A stretch of DNA of 64,000 nucleotides from Roseiarcus sp963770275 (GCA_963770275.1 CAVYPD010000024.1:1-64000), one strand, 5' to 3'; positions 55,578 through 64,000 are shown, counted from the first letter of the stretch. A program made the numbers and translations. The notes: a model not told the origin generated them from the sequence alone.

Positions 55578-55653
55578 AGGAGTGTAGCTCAATTGGTAGA
55601 GCACCGGTCTCCAAAACCGGGGGTTGGGGGTTCGAGTCCCTCCTCTCCTGCCA
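55578..55653 (+). tRNA. tRNA-Trp (anticodon CCA)
   Basis: 76 bases. TAGCTCAATTGGTAGAGCA is the D arm, the anticodon loop is CTCCAAA with CCA in the middle, GGTTCGAGTCC is the T arm, and CCA is encoded at 55651-55653. Confidence 0.95.
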
Positions 55654-55683
55654 TCTGCGGCTTGTCACCGACGGAGACCTCAA

Positions 55684-55757
55684 GCGGGCGTAGTTCAATG
55701 GTAGAACGGAAGCTTCCCAAGCTTCATACGAGGGTTCGATTCCCTTCGCCCGCTCCA
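55684..55757 (+). tRNA. tRNA-Gly (anticodon CCC)
   Basis: 74 bases. Acceptor GCGGGCG pairs with CGCCCGC; the anticodon stem GAAGC/GCTTC closes a TTCCCAA loop; GGTTCGATTCC is the T arm; CCA is encoded. It starts 30 bases after tRNA-Trp, so the two probably share one transcript. Confidence 0.95.
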
Positions 55758-55807
55758 ATCCCGCTCTCGGCCATTTGAAAAAATTCTTCTCCGTGGAGGC
55801 ACGCATC

Positions 55808-56149
55808 ATGACACTGCGCCATGTGGTTCTCTTCGGATTCGGGAAGGCTCAAAGCCCGGCAGCGGTCGCTGAGGTTATTCGCCGGTTCGCGGCGCTGAAA
55901 GAACTGGTTCCAGGCGTAGAGGATTTTGAATGGGGCGAAAACTCGAGCTCAGAAGGCCTTGATCACGGCCACAGCCATGCCTTTCTGCTCACTTTCGCCA
56001 ATCCTCAGGCGCGGGACGCCTATCTTGTGCATCCTGATCACGCAGCCTTTTCGAGCTGGGTCCAGCCATTTGTGTCTTCGGTGACGGTCCTAGATTATTG
56101 GGTGAAGACCGGAGCCGCGTATCTCGATACATCGTCGAGCGGCTCGTAG
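55808..56149 (+). CDS. Dabb-domain (stress-responsive alpha/beta barrel) protein
   Basis: 113 residues from ATG 55808 (MTLRHVVLFGFG). LRHVVLFGF at the start, HAFLLTFANPQARDAYLVHPDH in the middle and VLDYW near the end define the Dabb family, small dimeric ferredoxin-like barrels of varied, mostly unknown activity. The last 18 codons overlap the 3' end of the opposite gene. An ATG at 55775 is in frame but less likely. Confidence 0.85.
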   Translation: MTLRHVVLFGFGKAQSPAAVAEVIRRFAALKELVPGVEDFEWGENSSSEGLDHGHSHAFLLTFANPQARDAYLVHPDHAAFSSWVQPFVSSVTVLDYWVKTGAAYLDTSSSGS

Positions 56150-56986
56150 CCGATCAGCTTGCGACCAGCCGATAAGTCCCAGGGCGAAGGTCGATTTGCG
56201 GACATCGCGTTGACGACGATGGCCGGGGACGGCCATGCGGAGGCGTCAGCGCGCAAGGCTGCGAAAACGCACCGGACGAGATCGCCATTCGAGAGCCACA
56301 TGGCTCTGAACCAGCGCAGATCATGCTCACCCTCCGGATCTGTTTCGATCAGGCCCGACTTCGGGGTGCCGGCGGCGCTTATCGTTTGCGGAGTGTTTTC
56401 GCCAGGCTGGCACCAACCGATGCGGAGCAAAACTGCGGAGAAGGCCCCAGTCTCCGCTTTGACGGCCACGATGCGCTCGCCCATCAATTTCGCCGCGGCG
56501 TAGGCCGTGGAATCGATCAGCCCTTCTGAAGTTTTGACCAGGGTTCCGACGAGCGGAGGCAGGTCGGTGGTCAGACCGCCGTCCGAGAGCGCAACCGGCG
56601 TATCCTTGTAGCCGCCCATCACATGATTGGACGAGGCGAACACCAGCCGCGACAACGCCGGCTTTTGCAGAAGCCTCGACCAGTCTCGCTGTCATGTCGA
56701 AGGAAGCGCTTGCATCTTCCCACGAGGCGTCGGGATAGGGATTTTGCGCGGCCAGATGAATGACCGCGTCCATGCCCGCAAGCGCGTCCAGGAGTACCGA
56801 CCCTCGAAGATCAGCCTGAATTGGGAACAAACGTGCGTCATGGGGCGAGAGGCCGGCGACGTCCCGGTCGATCGCATGAATCGCGGCGATGTGGGGCGCC
56901 TTCAGAAAGGCTGCGATCAGCTTGCGCCCTAGATTGCCGTTCGCGCCGGTGATCGCGATACGGAGTGCAGAATTACCCGCCATCAT
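56095..56986 (-). CDS. NAD-dependent epimerase/dehydratase, uronate dehydrogenase-like (one frame break)
   Basis: 296 residues after dropping one base near 56656. The Rossmann start is IAITGANGNLGRKLIAAFL, then DAVIHLAAQNPYPDASWED. After the break SRLVFASSNHVMGGYKD and YAAAKLMGERIVAVKAETG supply the Ser-Tyr-Lys site; LLRIGWCQPG and LRWFRAMWLSNGDLVRCVFA match bacterial uronate dehydrogenases, which oxidise galacturonate or glucuronate to the lactone. This agrees with uxuA two kilobases away, although a general epimerase role cannot be excluded. Confidence 0.75.
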
Positions 56987-57101
56987 TCCCCCATGCGTAG
57001 CCCTAGGCAGTTCACATGCAACCGGCGCTCCGCTCGATCCCGGTTAACATGGGACGGACCCGGCGCTTGAGGCGGCCGCGGGCAACCATCGATACGGTCG
57101 C

Positions 57102-57422
57102 TCAACCCTTCCCGTCGCCAACCTGAACGAGTTCAAGCGCGTCGATCGCCGCGACGCGCTCGGCCTCAGCCTGCTTCAAGGCGCGCTCCAATTCGTCGGT
57201 GCTGGAGCGGCTCGAGCCCATCAGCACCATCCCGCCGATAGCGAGGGCGAAGGCGACAATCACGCGGGTCGGCGAATAGTCGACAAGGCCAAGCACAAAC
57301 CCGAGGATCAAGACTGGCCCGATCACGGCCGACGCGAGGCCGACGAGCCTCAGCCTGCGGCTGCGCGCGATTGCCTCGCGCAATTCCTCGATCCGAATCT
57401 CGAGCCGTTCGATCTCGTCCAT
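57102..57422 (-). CDS. Small membrane protein with N-terminal coiled coil
   Basis: 106 residues. An amphipathic start (MDEIERLEIRIEELREAIAR) is followed by two hydrophobic helices (VGLASAVIGPVLILGFVLGL and RVIVAFALAIGGMVLMG) and another charged helix. I do not recognise the family. It lies directly after the broken lipase gene, on the same strand. Confidence 0.68.
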   Translation of the reverse strand: MDEIERLEIRIEELREAIARSRRLRLVGLASAVIGPVLILGFVLGLVDYSPTRVIVAFALAIGGMVLMGSSRSSTDELERALKQAEAERVAAIDALELVQVGDGKG

Positions 57423-57439
57423 AGCGCTTCCGGCCCGCT

Positions 57440-57890
57440 CCTAAGCCCCGCAATTCGTTCGCCCGGACCGAGTCGAGCACCGGATGCCCCTCGCTTGTCC
57501 CCGCGAGATAGGGATGAACCTCGGCAGTTCCCAGCCCCGGATAGTCCGTCGCCGCCACAACATAGCCCCGGTCGAGCATGGCGCGGAGTCCAGCGACGGC
57601 GCGCACCGGCTGACGACGCCTGTCGTTGGATCGCGCCCAGGCGACCACCGGCCGTCCACCTCGCGGGGGCGGTCCGCGAGGCGCAATCACCACACCCGAC
57701 ACCTCAACCGGCTTGCCGTCGAGGCCCGTGGACCAATAGAGAATGCGATAGGCTCGAGCGCCGTCGGGCCGCCCGCCATCGCCTCGGCGCTGATGAGCTT
57801 GCCCGGACTCGATTCTGCCGCGAGGCTCGAAGCAGCGAGGGTCGCTGACATCACGAGAGCCAGGGCGGCTACGAGGATGCGTAGCGAAAA
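57440..57890 (-). pseudogene. Remnant of a secreted lipase/alpha-beta hydrolase
   Basis: Fragments in several frames recall one exported hydrolase: a signal-like helix (ILVAALALVMSATLAASSLA), RILYWSTGLDGKPVEVSGVV, PTTGVVSRCAPSL and GLRAMLDRGYVVAATDYPGL, then VLDSVRANEL. Frame changes need both gains and losses of bases, and the family segment between CAPSL and GLRAML is short. After VRANEL the gene stops: the half that should carry the Ser nucleophile (GHSQG) is gone. It cannot make a working enzyme. Unlike other broken genes in the window, this looks like genuine decay. Confidence 0.7.
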
Positions 57891-57917
57891 GCTAACCGGT
57901 CACGCGCATTGGCTCGT

Positions 57918-58700
57918 CTAACTTGCGGGCGTCTCTTTCTGGTCAGCCTTGGCGAGAACCTCGAGCATTCGGTCAAGACCGGCCGATGTCAGCCGGATGA
58001 GGCCCGTATAAGGCGTGCTCAGTTCAAGGATGAGAAAAATCGCGCTGCCAATGGCGATCGCGCCCGCGAGATGCGCGAGGACCGTGATCGCATTCGGCGC
58101 CGCCACGAGGCCGTTGCCGAGAAACAGGGCCGCAGCCCAGCACACCACGATGGCCAGCACATAAGGGGGAAACGGATTGGTGAGTTGGCGCGCCATTAGC
58201 ATATTTGTTTCAGCGAACTTCTTGGCGAGATCACGCGCCGTGGTGAGCAATTGCCGGTGGCGTTCGCTCGGAGGTTGCCTCTCGAAATAGGTGTTCATCC
58301 AGTGCATGGTCGCCCGGGTCTCCTCGATCGTATGCGCCTGGGGGCCATGCTTCAAATCGCCGAAGAAGCGCTTGCGCGCACGTCCCAGCGCCTCCCGCAA
58401 CCCCGTGCGGGCGCCCACAACATCCGCGCCGTATTGTTCGAGGATGACGTCGAGCTCGATCACCACCGGGCCCAACGACTGCGCCTCGGTCTGCTGCGTC
58501 GTGTAGACCGAGAAGGCGGTGAACACGAGGAGGCCGAGCACGAGCGCGAGCAAGAGCGTGATGAGCCCGACCATTGCTCCGACCGAGCCCTTGGACGCGG
58601 TCAGCACATCCGCTGGCACAGCCCATTGCAGGAGCATCCCGACGACGCTCGCGCCGAACGTGATCGCCGCGACGGCGATTGACCGATAGAGAGAATTCAT
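57918..58700 (-). CDS. DUF4239-type membrane protein
   Basis: 260 residues. Two hydrophobic helices at each end (ITFGASVVGMLLQWAVP and GLITLLLALVLGLLVFTAFSVY; later VLAIVVCWAAALFLGNGLV and AGAIAIGSAIFLILELSTPY) enclose a soluble part with TTQQTEAQSLGPVVIELD. These match the DUF4239 family, distant relatives of bestrophin-like channels. Function is unknown. It precedes the lipase remnant by 27 bases on the same strand. Confidence 0.78.
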   Translation of the reverse strand: MNSLYRSIAVAAITFGASVVGMLLQWAVPADVLTASKGSVGAMVGLITLLLALVLGLLVFTAFSVYTTQQTEAQSLGPVVIELDVILEQYGADVVGARTGLREALGRARKRFFGDLKHGPQAHTIEETRATMHWMNTYFERQPPSERHRQLLTTARDLAKKFAETNMLMARQLTNPFPPYVLAIVVCWAAALFLGNGLVAAPNAITVLAHLAGAIAIGSAIFLILELSTPYTGLIRLTSAGLDRMLEVLAKADQKETPAS

Positions 58701-58859
58701 TGCCCCGCCGTGTTGGCTCCCAGCGCTCTTCGCCTCAACCCCAACCGCGCCCGTCTTCAGGTCGCCGCGCGGGTCGAACGGAGTAAGCCGCAGGCTTCCT
58801 CATAGGGCATGAGCACGATCGCCGTAAACCTTAGACCAAGGGGCAGCCTCCGTGGGCTG

Positions 58860-61800
58860 TCATCCAGGCCCTTCGGCCCAGCGCGTCATACCTAGGCTTC
58901 GATATTTGGCGCGCGCAAGACCGTGGAACTCGTCGGCCTTGGCCTTATCGCCCCTGGCGGCCATGATGTCGCCAAGAGTCCGCAAGCCGTGGGCCTGCTC
59001 GGGGCCAAGACCCAATTCCTGCGCAAGCGCATAGCCTTCGTTCGCCGCGGCCTCGGCCGCGTCGGCGTCGAGGCTGAGCAGCGCTGCGGCTTTGACTCGA
59101 AGCAGCTCTGCTTCGACCGCGCGATGCCGGCTCGCCCTCGCAGCGCCTAGCGTGGTCTCGGCGACGGCGAGAGCTCGCCGCGGTTGCCGAGGCGCGAGCG
59201 TCTCGGCCAGCAGCGCGCCCGTGAACGACGCCGGGTATCGCATATGAATCTCTTGCGATCTTTCGAGAGCGGCTTCCAGCAGCGCGACGGCGGCGTCAAA
59301 TTCCCCGTCGAGCGCATATGCGTGCCCCAGCATGGCCCGTTGCCAGGGCAGCGAAAACTCAAGTCCAACTCGAGTCGCGTGCTCGATGGCTGCCAGCGAT
59401 ATCGGCGTCGCCGAAACTGTGTCGCCGCGGATCAAGTGGGCTCGAGCATGATGATAACCGATGACGGTCAGGTCCCAGGCGTTCTTTTGCGGAAGCGCTT
59501 GCGCGCGCTCTAGAATCGGAAAGGCCCGGTCAAAATGGCCGCGATGAGCGAGCGTTGATCCAAGAATCGACATCGAGTCCAGGAGCAACGACCCCGCTGT
59601 GCCGAAATCGCGAATCCGCGTCGGATCGCCCATGTGCTCAGGCAGATTTGCCGACAGAAGCTCAATCACGCTGTCGTAGTCGCCGGTGATCCAGCAGGCG
59701 TGCCCCAAAGCAAAGCGCGCGCCATAGGCGAGGCCGTCGTCCTCGAGGCGATTGGCCATTTCGAGCGCCCGGCGGCCGACGTGAACCGCGTGTTCGGCAT
59801 CGTCGCCGAATTGACTGAGCACGTGACATTGCTGCGTTGCAATTTCAGTCACGGTCACCGGATCGGCGCCTGCCTCAGCTGCCGCCTCCGCCTCCGCGAG
59901 ATGCTTGCGGTTCAATTCGTGTTCGCCGGCGGCGAAATAGGCCGAGGCGATGGCGCGATTGACGTCGACAAATTCTCGATCCTGTTTGCGCATGGACTGC
60001 AAGGCGTTTTGGTAAGCGCCGATCGCCTCTCGGTAGGCCGAGTTCCTCTGTGCGAGCTGCCCGGCTTTTTGCCAGTATTCCGCGGCCCCCGCCTCGTCGC
60101 CGGCCCGTGCCAAGTGCGTCGCGACCGTTTCCGGCGCCGTCTCTACGATCGCCGGCTGCAGGCGCACGAGGGCTTCGGCGATCTGGGCGTGAATCTCGCG
60201 ACGCCTGCTCCGCAACATGCTTTCGTACGCCGCTTCTTGAATCAACGCGTGCTTGAAGCGGTAGCTCGAATCGGGCGCGACGCCGTCGGCGAATAGAAGG
60301 TCGGCGTCGACGAGCTTCTCGAGCGCGAGATTGAGGTCAGCCTCCGTCACACCTGCGATCGCGTGCAGCAGGCCGAACCTGAATTCCCGCCCCACAACCG
60401 CGCCCATCTGCGCAACTTCGCGGGTTTCGCCAAGTCGATCGAGCCGCGCGGCGAGCGATTGCTGCAAGGTTGGCGGAATCGCTTGCGCCCCGCCTTCGAG
60501 CATGAGCCGCGTCACTTCCTCGATGAACAGGGGAACCCCGCCCGTACGGACGGTGACGCCCTCGACTGCATCGGCGGAAAGCGGAAAGCGCTCGGCAATG
60601 GAGCCGACCATCTGGCGCACCTGCGGACGATCGAGCGGAACCAGCGAAATGATCCCATGGTGCGAGCGCGTCACCCAGGGCGCGCGAAATTCGGGGCGCG
60701 CCGTCGCGACGATCATGAGCGGCGCCGTCGCGCCTCGTTCGGCGAGCATCTTCAGGAGATCGAGCGAGGTCGGGTCGGCCCAGTGGAGGTCTTCGAAGGC
60801 GAGCACGAGCGGCTGAGCGCGCGCGCCCTGCAAGCAACCAGGCGACCATTGCGGCGAGCTGGCGCCGCCGCAGTTCGTCGGGCGGAAGTTCAGGCGCGCC
60901 AATCGTTGCGGCGGAAATGTCGAGCAGGGGCGCGAGCAGGGGCGCAAACTCGACCGGATCGAGCTTCACTTGTGTCAGCGAGGATTCGAGGTCGGCAAGC
61001 CGGCTCTCCGGCGCGACTTCCGTCGCGCCAAATCGCTGCTTGCCCCACTCGGTCAGCGGATGCAGCGCTGTGTTCTGCAACAGTTGCGAGGCGGTCCATT
61101 CGACCCAGGAATGGGGCGTCTCGGCGAGCCGGCTGCGAAACTCATCAATAAGTCGCGACTTGCCGATCCCGGGCTCGCCGACGATCTGAACGAATTGCCC
61201 GTCGCCGCCTCGCGCGCGCTGCCAGCGCTTGATGAGGACCCCGAGATCGTCGTCGCGCCCGACGAGCGGCGTCTGGATGCGCGCGCCGGCGCGCCGGCCG
61301 CCGCCGCTGGGGCGCACGATCCGATGCAGTACCGGCGAGCCCGGAACGCCTTTGAGTTCATGCGGGCCTTTGTCTTCGACGACGAACAGGCCCGCGACCT
61401 GTCGCCACACGGCCGCCGTGACGAGCATTGTTCCCGGCTCGGCGGCGCCTTGCACCCGAGCGGCGAGGTTGGGCGCGTCGCCGAACATCTCGCCGGTGGA
61501 ATCCACGACCACCGGACCGCTATCGAGCCCGATGCGGGCGGCGAGCGCCGGAAGTCCGCGCCCGGCGTTCGCGGCGTTCAAGTCTTCGAGCGCGCGAAGG
61601 ATCGCCAAGCCTGCGCGCGCGGCGCGTTCCGCATCATTCTCTTGCGCCCTCGGATATCCGAACAGCGCCATCAGCCCGTCGCCGAGCTTCTTGGCGACAT
61701 GGCCGCCGTATTGGTCGATCGCCTTGGCGGCGTCGTCGAGATAGCCTCCCACCAGCTCACGCCAGTCCTCGGCGTCGAGCGTCGCCGCGAGGCTGGTCGA

Positions 61801-62073
61801 CCCGACCAAATCGCAGAACATCACGGTTACGGGCCGTCGCTCCGCTTTGTCTCGGGCGCGGGGGGCGGCGATGGGGATGGCGGCCGCCGCCTCCGCCGTA
61901 GGCAGGCTGGCGATTGCCTTCAGGACGCGCTTGCGGTCGCCGAGCGCCAGACCGAGCTTTTCGAGGTCGCTCTCAGTCAGGTCGCGAACGACATCCAAGT
62001 CGATCAGGTTGTCGCGAAATGCGGCCTCGTGCCGTTCAAGGCCAAGGCCTCGGAGCCAAGTGGCGACGTCCAT
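58860..62073 (-). CDS. SAM-domain adenylate/guanylate cyclase with AAA ATPase and TPR regions (one frame break)
   Basis: About 1070 residues after dropping one base near 60833. Order: SAM-like domain (VATWLRGLGLERHEAAFRDN), class III cyclase (VTVMFCDLVGSTSLA with metal Asp, later KKLGDGLMALFGYP and GLDSGPVVVDSTGEMFGDAPN), AAA domain (GEPGIGKSRLIDEFRS, LVLAFEDLHWAD), then about 500 residues of TPR-like helices (AYREAIGAYQNALQSM). Such multidomain proteins are frequent in Hyphomicrobiales and probably couple ATP-driven oligomerisation to cyclic nucleotide signalling. The ligand that triggers them is unknown. The gene stands alone. Confidence 0.87.
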
Positions 62074-62293
62074 GACGTCCTCCCAAGGCCGCGCGACAAA
62101 TTATCCGACACATCGCGGCTAGCGAAGGGCGCAAGCTAGCAGATCCGTTCGGAAGCGCAAAAACGCCGTCCCTCTCGCCCCAAGAGCGCGAGCGCCCGCG
62201 CCAGCATCACTTCGAGTGGGAAGCGCTCGAGGGACGGGTCGGCTAAACGCTCGGAGTCGGTTGCATGACATTCTAGAACTAGTCGGTTTTTTC

Positions 62294-62322
62294 TTGTACT
62301 AAACAGAAATCAATGCTATGAT
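62294..62322 (+). promoter_or_regulatory. Strong sigma-70-like promoter
   Basis: TTGTAC at 62294-62299 and TATGAT at 62317-62322 with exactly 17 bases between. Transcription would begin at about 62329-62331 and run towards the hairpin at 62475-62512. Confidence 0.6.
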
Positions 62323-62330
62323 GCTCGGTA

Positions 62331-62429
62331 ATGAGGGACTTGGCCGAGAAGTGGGAAGAAAGGGACGTTCGCGAAGATCACCCACAATCCGGGAGGCGAG
62401 TCGCGACGGAAAGAAATTTTTTTATTTGA
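62331..62429 (+). CDS. Possible leaderless 32-codon ORF
   Basis: ATG at 62331 would be at or within two bases of the transcript start predicted from the promoter at 62294-62322, so it would be read without a ribosome site. The product starts MRDLAEKWEERDVRED and ends ATERNFFI, highly charged then hydrophobic. I recognise no family. It could equally be part of a non-coding RNA. Confidence 0.3.
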   Translation: MRDLAEKWEERDVREDHPQSGRRVATERNFFI

Positions 62430-62438
62430 ATTCGCCGT

Positions 62439-62488
62439 AACCCATTGAAAAGTCCCAAATCGGACCAAGGAAATCCAAGCAAATCCAA
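62439..62488 (+). repeat. Dispersed repeat, copy B
   Basis: AACCCATTGAAAAG at 62439-62452, seven variable bases, TCGGAC at 62460-62465, then repeats of AAATCCAAG. It matches copy A at 42252-42300 in layout and orientation. Its right part forms the left arm of the adjoining hairpin. Confidence 0.65.
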
Positions 62489-62512
62489 GGACTTTTGCTT
62501 GGGTTTGCTTGG
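62475..62512. terminator. Long hairpin (15-bp stem, 8-base loop)
   Basis: CCAAGCAAATCCAAG (62475-62489) pairs with CTTGGGTTTGCTTGG (62498-62512); the only mismatch is a U-G wobble in RNA. A weaker partial extension follows outward. It lies 78 bases beyond the stop of the radical SAM gene and downstream of the promoter at 62294, so it may serve as a two-way terminator. Confidence 0.5.
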
Positions 62513-62589
62513 AATTATTTGGATTTGTTTGGCCCTAACTCGCGTGATGGTTGAATCCGCGAGCCCATGGAGGGCTCTCAGGTCAAGAC

Positions 62590-64000
62590 CTACTTTACCG
62601 CTTCGACAGTCGGCTCGGCGAGATGGGCCCGAGCGTGCTTGTGCTCTTCGATGCGCTTCGCCTTCGCGCCCGCCTGCCGTGCGGCCTCAGTCAGCTGGTA
62701 CATCTCCTGATGGTCGTAATCGTCAACGGCCCGTAGCGCCTCGTCGGTATAGTTCTTGGCGTTCGGATCGCGTTCGAGCCGGCGCGTCCAGAAGTGAATC
62801 TTCGCGAACATGGCCAGGATCCGGCCATAGGTGACGACCTGCCCGCCCCAGTGCCGGGTGTAAAAGACGAGCGGGTTCTCGAGCGGCATCCCGGGTCTGC
62901 GGTCGCGGCGGTACCGTCGCCGGATCATGCCCGTCTCAAGTGGATAGATGTTGTAGAAGTGGAAGCTCGCCCAGAACCAGGTCAAGAGATAGGCGACCGT
63001 GTCCGGACGCGGGCCGCCGGCCACGGCGCGGCGGATCACCGTCTTGATGTGCTCCGGGGTGTAATAGGTGCGCCACGCGAGGCGATAGGCGTCCTGCCAT
63101 TCCTCGCGCGACATACGCGGATGGTCGGTCGTCACATGTTCGAGGTCGAACTTGTTCAAGTCGGGATCGATATCGACCCCCTTGGCCACCGCCTTGGCAT
63201 GGTCCTCGCTGCCGGGAAGCGGCGTCAGGATCGAGAATTCGAGGATGTCGAGCGGCAGTTCGCGCTGGATGATCTGGATGCGCTGGACCAACGATTCCTG
63301 CGTGTCGTTCGGGAAGCCGATGATGTAGCCGCAATAGGTGATGCAACGGTGCTTGCGCCACTCGAGCAGAAGCTCGCGATAGTCGGAGATGTGATTCTGC
63401 TTCTTCTTCGCCGAGGCCAGATTATCGGGATCGATGTTCTCCAGCCCGATGAACACGCGCTTGACGCCGGCGGCCACCGCCTTCTCGATGAAGCGGGGGA
63501 TCTTGTGGCAGGCCGTGTCGACCTGGATGATGAAGCGCGAGTGGATGCCCTGCTGACGCAGTTCGATCAGCCGGTCGAAGATCAATTCCCAGTTGCGATT
63601 GCGGGCGAGGTTGTCGTCGGTGATGAAGAAGTAGCGGACGCCATTGGCGACATTGACGCGCACCAAAGCTTCAATGTCGTCGGCTGAGCGATAGCGGGAT
63701 TTGCGCCCCTGCACGTTGATGATGGTGCAGAACGAGCAGAGGAACGGACAGCCCCGACCGGCGTCGAAACTCGAGATCATGCCGAGTGTGCGCCCCACGC
63801 GCTCGGGCGGCATGTAGGGGCCTGTCGCTCCCTCGAGCCCCGGCAGATCATGGAGGTAATTGTAGATCGGCTTGAGTGTCCCCGCCGCTGCGTCGCGCAA
63901 GACTTCATCGAACCGCCCCTCCGCTTCGCCCGCGTAGAGCGAAATGCCGAGGTCGAGCGCCTGCTTCAGCGAATCAGGCGTCTCCGGCAGCATGGAGAGA
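62590..64000 (-). CDS. B12-binding-type radical SAM protein, C-terminal part (cut by window edge)
   Basis: At least 469 residues; the open frame continues beyond base 64000, where a cobalamin-binding domain would be expected. The iron-sulfur motif is CPFLCSFC (CxxxCxxC, C82, C86 and C89 from the ATG at 63993), preceded by GMISSFDAGRGC. TDDNLARNRNWE and FIGLENIDPDNLA are typical of this class, and the C-terminal domain (TWFWASFHFYNIYPLETGM) resembles those found in radical SAM enzymes acting on lipids or large hydrophobic substrates. The precise reaction is unknown. The visible internal ATG is probably not the start. Confidence 0.85.
   Translation of the reverse strand, partial: LSMLPETPDSLKQALDLGISLYAGEAEGRFDEVLRDAAAGTLKPIYNYLHDLPGLEGATGPYMPPERVGRTLGMISSFDAGRGCPFLCSFCTIINVQGRKSRYRSADDIEALVRVNVANGVRYFFITDDNLARNRNWELIFDRLIELRQQGIHSRFIIQVDTACHKIPRFIEKAVAAGVKRVFIGLENIDPDNLASAKKKQNHISDYRELLLEWRKHRCITYCGYIIGFPNDTQESLVQRIQIIQRELPLDILEFSILTPLPGSEDHAKAVAKGVDIDPDLNKFDLEHVTTDHPRMSREEWQDAYRLAWRTYYTPEHIKTVIRRAVAGGPRPDTVAYLLTWFWASFHFYNIYPLETGMIRRRYRRDRRPGMPLENPLVFYTRHWGGQVVTYGRILAMFAKIHFWTRRLERDPNAKNYTDEALRAVDDYDHQEMYQLTEAARQAGAKAKRIEEHKHARAHLAEPTVEAVK

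Larger units (their letters stand above)
62074..62589. other. Intergenic region with promoter, small ORF and long hairpin
   Basis: About 515 bases, AT-rich compared with the surroundings from 62260 to 62540. It holds a strong promoter-like pair, a 32-codon ORF, the dispersed repeat copy B and a 15-bp hairpin, each annotated separately. No larger gene is visible. Confidence 0.6.

Noticed and set aside
1..64000. CRISPR array, prophage, transposase or restriction system
   Set aside because: No regularly spaced repeats and no cas, integrase, transposase or methylase motifs were seen in any frame.

Overview
The window is GC-rich, gene-dense DNA from an alphaproteobacterium, most likely of the order Hyphomicrobiales; the family is uncertain. 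Supporting signs are the ftsQ-ftsA order, two full TTAA-N7-TTAA sites of the CtrA cell-cycle regulator beside ftsQ, the yajC-secD-secF-Mth938-squalene synthase-like gene order, a four-subunit sarcosine oxidase operon, and palindromic intergenic repeats of the kind common in rhizobial relatives. Both ends are cut: ftsA runs off the left edge and a radical SAM gene runs off the right edge. No homology search was possible, so names rest on motifs, length and context.

Layout. 1-2 kb: division genes ftsA and ftsQ, with the CtrA sites upstream. 2-3 kb: an iron/2-oxoglutarate oxygenase. 3.1-9.4 kb: glycolate oxidase glcDEF, glycerate 2-kinase and tartronate semialdehyde reductase. Together these would oxidise glycolate to glyoxylate and pass it through glycerate to 2-phosphoglycerate; glyoxylate carboligase, which joins the two halves, is not in the window. 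9.6-14.9 kb: zwf, an FMN hydroxy-acid oxidase, a small phosphatase, a flavin monooxygenase and a small secreted protein. 15.3-21.6 kb: soxBDAG followed closely by an ECF-type sigma factor. 21.7-28.6 kb: GFA protein, membrane methyltransferase, alcohol dehydrogenase, dienoyl-CoA reductase-like SDR, cupin, crotonase, a secreted chorismate-lyase-like protein and an ABC-F ATPase. 28.7-32.4 kb: LysR regulator, MscS channel, aquaporin. 32.7-37.0 kb: the Sec accessory operon. 37.1-41.9 kb: a Liv-type ABC importer whose two ATPases are fused. 42.4-45.8 kb: an oxalate/formate-type MFS carrier with a 43-residue companion protein, and a PiT phosphate transporter. 46-52.2 kb: an M20 peptidase, a folP-folK fusion, ilvE, a ModE-like regulator, trpF and trpB. 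52.2-57.9 kb: mannonate dehydratase, accA, tRNA-Trp, tRNA-Gly, a uronate dehydrogenase-like gene and a decayed lipase gene. 57.9-64 kb: a DUF4239-type membrane protein, a large SAM/cyclase/AAA/TPR signalling protein and a radical SAM protein.

Sequence quality matters for any reader. About fifteen otherwise well-conserved genes, including trpB, ilvE, livH, aqpZ and soxA, change reading frame. In all but one place the change is equivalent to one extra base, and removing it restores a full-length protein of family-typical size. This looks like uncorrected insertion errors rather than gene death. The lipase fragment at 57.4-57.9 kb is different: it has lost internal and C-terminal sequence and looks like a real pseudogene.

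I did not find a CRISPR array, prophage, transposase, toxin-antitoxin pair or recognisable defence system. The least described items are the 43-residue companion of the MFS carrier, the strong promoter, 32-codon ORF and long hairpin at 62.3-62.5 kb, a related dispersed repeat at 42.25 kb, and the folB-less folP-folK fusion.
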